From Microcoleus vaginatus PCC 9802 (lineage in GTDB: Bacteria; Cyanobacteriota; Cyanobacteriia; Cyanobacteriales; Microcoleaceae): 64,000 nucleotides of DNA. Shown here in pieces: positions 61,835 to 64,000 of this stretch. The number at the start of each line of letters is the position of its first letter. Position 1 is the first letter of the stretch. The stretch is from contig CP031740.1 in NCBI GenBank assembly GCA_022701275.1, positions 1,685,001 to 1,749,000 on the forward strand. The letters are read 5' to 3'. Position numbers and translations under genes: made by a program. A model generated the notes under the pieces. It had not been told where the DNA came from, made no database searches, and saw only the letters and a program-made list of their open reading frames with translations.

Positions 61835-63184
61835 ATGCAAAATCCCCGCCAAATAGCCTTTCTCGCACTCCGCGAAGTCCACCGCCGCGGTGCATTCGCA
61901 GATGCCGCACTCGATCGCGCTTTCGGCAATTCTCAACTCAACGACCTCGATCGGCGTTTAGTGACAGAATTAGTTTACGGTAGCGTCAGGAGAATGCGAT
62001 CGATCGACTTCATCATCGACAAACTAGCAACAAAGAAATCCTCCCAACAACCGCCCGAACTCCGCACCATCTTACATTTAGGTTTATATCAACTCGAATA
62101 TCTCAACCAGATTCCCCCCTCCGCCGCCGTCAACACCACCGTTCAACTAGCAAAAGAAAACGGATTTTCAGGACTCAGCAGTTTTGTCAACGGTTTGTTG
62201 CGCCAATACATCCGTTTAACAGATAACGACTTAAACCCCTTAACCGTTACTAATTATAAATCAACCGTTGAACGCCTAGGAATTTTGCACAGCTTCCCCG
62301 AATGGCTGGTGAAATTGTGGATCGAACAAATAGGCGAAACCGAAACCGAACAACTCTGTGAATGGTTCAACCAATCCCCCACAATTGACCTGAGAATCAA
62401 TCCCTTAAAAAGCTCGATCGCCCAAATCGAAGCTGCCTTCAAAACCCACAACATCTCAACTAGCAGAATCCCCAACTTGCCACAAGCATTAAGACTAAAT
62501 GGCAGCATTGGCGCCATCCAAAACCTCCCCGGATACAGCGAAGGTTGGTGGACAATCCAAGACAGCAGCGCTCAATTAGTCACCCATATACTAGGGGCGC
62601 AGCCCGGGGAAACTATCATCGACGCCTGCGCCGCGCCGGGGGGAAAAACCACCCACAGCGCCGAGTTAATGCAGGATGAAGGCACAATTTATGCCTGCGA
62701 CAAAACCGCCAGCAGACTCAAAAAACTTAAAGAAAATGCAGACAGACTCCAGATGAAATCCATTAAAATTCATACCGGAGACAGCCGCCATTTCCCAGAG
62801 TTTGTTAACCTTGCAGACAGAGTTTTACTAGACGCACCTTGTTCTGGCCTCGGAACCCTCCACCGCCGCCCCGACGCCCGCTGGCGCCACACGCCCGAAA
62901 ACATTCAACAACAATCTCAACTGCAATCGGAATTACTAGCAAATGCAGCGACATTTGTCAAGTCCGGCGGCGTATTAGTTTATGCAACTTGCACAATTCA
63001 TCCCTTGGAAAATGAAACAGTTATTCGATCGTTCTTAGACAGCAATCCTCACTGGCAAATAGAACCGCCAACAATTGATTTACCCGTACAGCCATCACCC
63101 GAAGGATGGGTGAAAGTGTGGCCGCACAGACATCACATGGACGGCTTTTTTATGGTGAGGCTAAAGCAATTGAAAAACGAGTAA
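61835..63184 (+). CDS. rsmB: 16S rRNA (cytosine(967)-C(5))-methyltransferase RsmB
   Basis: 449 residues, family length. An N-terminal NusB-like domain (residues 1-140; RQIAFLALREVHRRGAFAD, LVTELVYGSVRR, HLGLYQLEYLNQIPPSAAVN) is followed by the SAM methyltransferase: DACAAPGGKTTHSAELM (motif I), LDAPCSGLGTLHRRPDARW with the first catalytic Cys, and VYATCTIHPLENE with the second. It methylates C967 of 16S rRNA. The ATG at 61835 gives the canonical start NPRQIAFLAL. Convergent with the PBP gene, 23 bp apart. Confidence 0.95.
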   Translation: MQNPRQIAFLALREVHRRGAFADAALDRAFGNSQLNDLDRRLVTELVYGSVRRMRSIDFIIDKLATKKSSQQPPELRTILHLGLYQLEYLNQIPPSAAVNTTVQLAKENGFSGLSSFVNGLLRQYIRLTDNDLNPLTVTNYKSTVERLGILHSFPEWLVKLWIEQIGETETEQLCEWFNQSPTIDLRINPLKSSIAQIEAAFKTHNISTSRIPNLPQALRLNGSIGAIQNLPGYSEGWWTIQDSSAQLVTHILGAQPGETIIDACAAPGGKTTHSAELMQDEGTIYACDKTASRLKKLKENADRLQMKSIKIHTGDSRHFPEFVNLADRVLLDAPCSGLGTLHRRPDARWRHTPENIQQQSQLQSELLANAATFVKSGGVLVYATCTIHPLENETVIRSFLDSNPHWQIEPPTIDLPVQPSPEGWVKVWPHRHHMDGFFMVRLKQLKNE

Positions 63185-63207
63185 AGTCCTTACTCCAAAC
63201 AGATAGT

Positions 63208-64000
63208 TTAATATCCCGGTTCTTGATAAGCAGGTTCTTCATAAGCAGGCTCTTGATAAGCAGGCTCTTGATAAGCAGGCTCTTGATAAGCAGGCTCTTG
63301 CGGTGGGTTATACTTCGGTTCAGGATTAGGATTGTAAGGTACGATCGCACCATCCTCATTCACAATCATCCCGCGAATAATCCTCTTAGGCTCCACCGGT
63401 TTGGGCTTAATACTGCGTTTGCGGCCCTCCAACTCCGGCAACTTCGGAAACTTCTCAACCGGCATTCCCTTAACAGCTTGACTCATAAAATCGCGCCAAT
63501 TATAGGCCGCCGTACCGCTAGTTCCCCAGGTGGGATAATTGTCATCATTCCCTAGCCAAACCCCAGTCACCACCTGTGGAATGTAACCAATAAACCACAA
63601 ATCCCTGACATTTTCCGAAGTACCAGTTTTGCCCGCTACAGCGCGATCGGACAAAGCCGCAGGCCCCCCCGTACCGTCTTGCACAACACCTTCCAACATC
63701 CAAGTAGTAATCGCAGCGCTATCCTTATCCAAAACCCGCTTCGGTTTAAAATTAGCCTGATAAATCACATCTCCCCGCTGATTAACCACCCGAGTAATTC
63801 CGTGGGCTTCAATAAAATTCCCTTGCGATGCTAATGTACCGTAAGCATTGGTTAACTCCAGCAAATTCACCTCCGAAGAACCCAAAGCCAGGGAATAAAT
63901 GGGACTCAATTTAGACTTAATTCCCATATCGTTGGCTAATTTTATCGTCGGTTCAAACCCTACATCCATCAACACCTTCACAGCTACGACATTCACCGAA
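63208..64000 (-). CDS. Class A penicillin-binding protein, C-terminal part (continues beyond the window)
   Basis: 265 codons visible; the frame is open at the right edge, so the internal Met at 63996 is not the start. The transpeptidase C-terminal half is present: LELTNAYGTLASQGNF, TRVVNQRGDVIYQ, AVAGKTGTSENVRDLWFIGY with the KTG(T) box, and VVTGVWLGNDDN. The catalytic Ser motif lies outside the window. A cytoplasm-distal tail ends in about seven repeats of YQEPA (last residues EPGY). Such enzymes polymerise and cross-link peptidoglycan. The tail is unusual. Confidence 0.9.
   Translation of the reverse strand, partial: SVNVVAVKVLMDVGFEPTIKLANDMGIKSKLSPIYSLALGSSEVNLLELTNAYGTLASQGNFIEAHGITRVVNQRGDVIYQANFKPKRVLDKDSAAITTWMLEGVVQDGTGGPAALSDRAVAGKTGTSENVRDLWFIGYIPQVVTGVWLGNDDNYPTWGTSGTAAYNWRDFMSQAVKGMPVEKFPKLPELEGRKRSIKPKPVEPKRIIRGMIVNEDGAIVPYNPNPEPKYNPPQEPAYQEPAYQEPAYQEPAYEEPAYQEPGY
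63214..63305 (-). repeat. 15-bp tandem repeat in the PBP tail
   Basis: Six to seven units of TAAGCAGGCTCTTGA (plus strand) encode (YQEPA)n. Slight variation (GAGGAGCC-type, EEPAY) in one unit. Length probably varies between strains. Confidence 0.85.

Noticed and set aside
1..64000. tRNA, rRNA and riboswitch genes
   Set aside because: I looked for T-loop and anticodon-stem patterns and common riboswitch cores by eye and found none; a covariance-model scan would be needed to exclude them.

Overview
The window looks like chromosomal DNA from a filamentous, non-heterocystous cyanobacterium of the Microcoleus/Oscillatoria type. This is inferred from gene content and style, not from a database search. 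The octamer GCGATCGC (HIP1) recurs throughout. There is a GUN4-domain protein, a DUF2808 protein, split pntA genes, several CHAT-TPR proteins, a TpsA-type haemagglutinin, many toxin-antitoxin pairs and many short palindromic repeats. No rRNA, tRNA or CRISPR array was recognised.

Layout. 1-0.7 kb: 5'-truncated gene resembling the CRISPR-associated TIGR03985/WYL family. 0.8-11.6 kb: two CHAT-TPR caspase-like proteins, a fasciclin protein and a frameshifted TpsA exoprotein, with a TnpB-only IS and a Uma2 remnant between them. 11.7-16.7 kb: nuclease-fold proteins, a NACHT NTPase and a small HTH protein, a defence-like block that ends near a guaA 3'-end relic. 17-19.4 kb: polar amino-acid ABC importer. 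19.5-22.3 kb: three-gene operon (DUF1190, glutathionylspermidine-synthase-like ATP-grasp, ferritin-like diiron protein). 22.5-32.5 kb: UPF0104 membrane protein, RTX-subtilase, ArnT-like glycosyltransferase, bifunctional proline catabolic enzyme, PPC-like membrane protein. 32.7-39.5 kb: VapBC-like pair, a catalytically dead peptidylarginine-deiminase-like protein, two DUF433/DUF5615 modules plus a MITE-broken third, a GUN4 lipoprotein and an orphan HicB. 39.7-42.8 kb: pntA1-pntA2-pntB. 43.2-47.5 kb: DUF2808 protein, MFS exporter, EmrB relic, ABC ATPase, glyQ. 47.8-51 kb: ApeA-like HEPN protein, response-regulator relic, three tandem NfeD-like genes. 52-57.9 kb: GNAT, PD-(D/E)XK protein, dgcN-dgcA-like pair, NADAR protein, membrane proteins. 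58-64 kb: a second small HTH protein divergent from an AAA-TPR NTPase, rsmB, and the 3' part of a class A PBP.

How genes work together. The clearest functional units are the ABC importer with a coupled 46-codon ORF in front, the pnt transhydrogenase operon, the dgcN/dgcA pair for D-glutamate handling, the DUF1190/ATP-grasp/diiron operon (substrate unknown) and the toxin-antitoxin pairs. Two unrelated large NTPases (NACHT at 12.4-15.5 kb; AAA-wHTH-TPR at 58.7-61.7 kb) are each divergently transcribed from a small protein of one and the same HTH family. This recurrent pairing and the HEPN gene are the best candidates for undescribed defence or regulatory systems. Region 7-12 kb is decaying: an IS insertion, two homopolymer frameshifts, a nonsense codon and a gene fragment lie within 5 kb.
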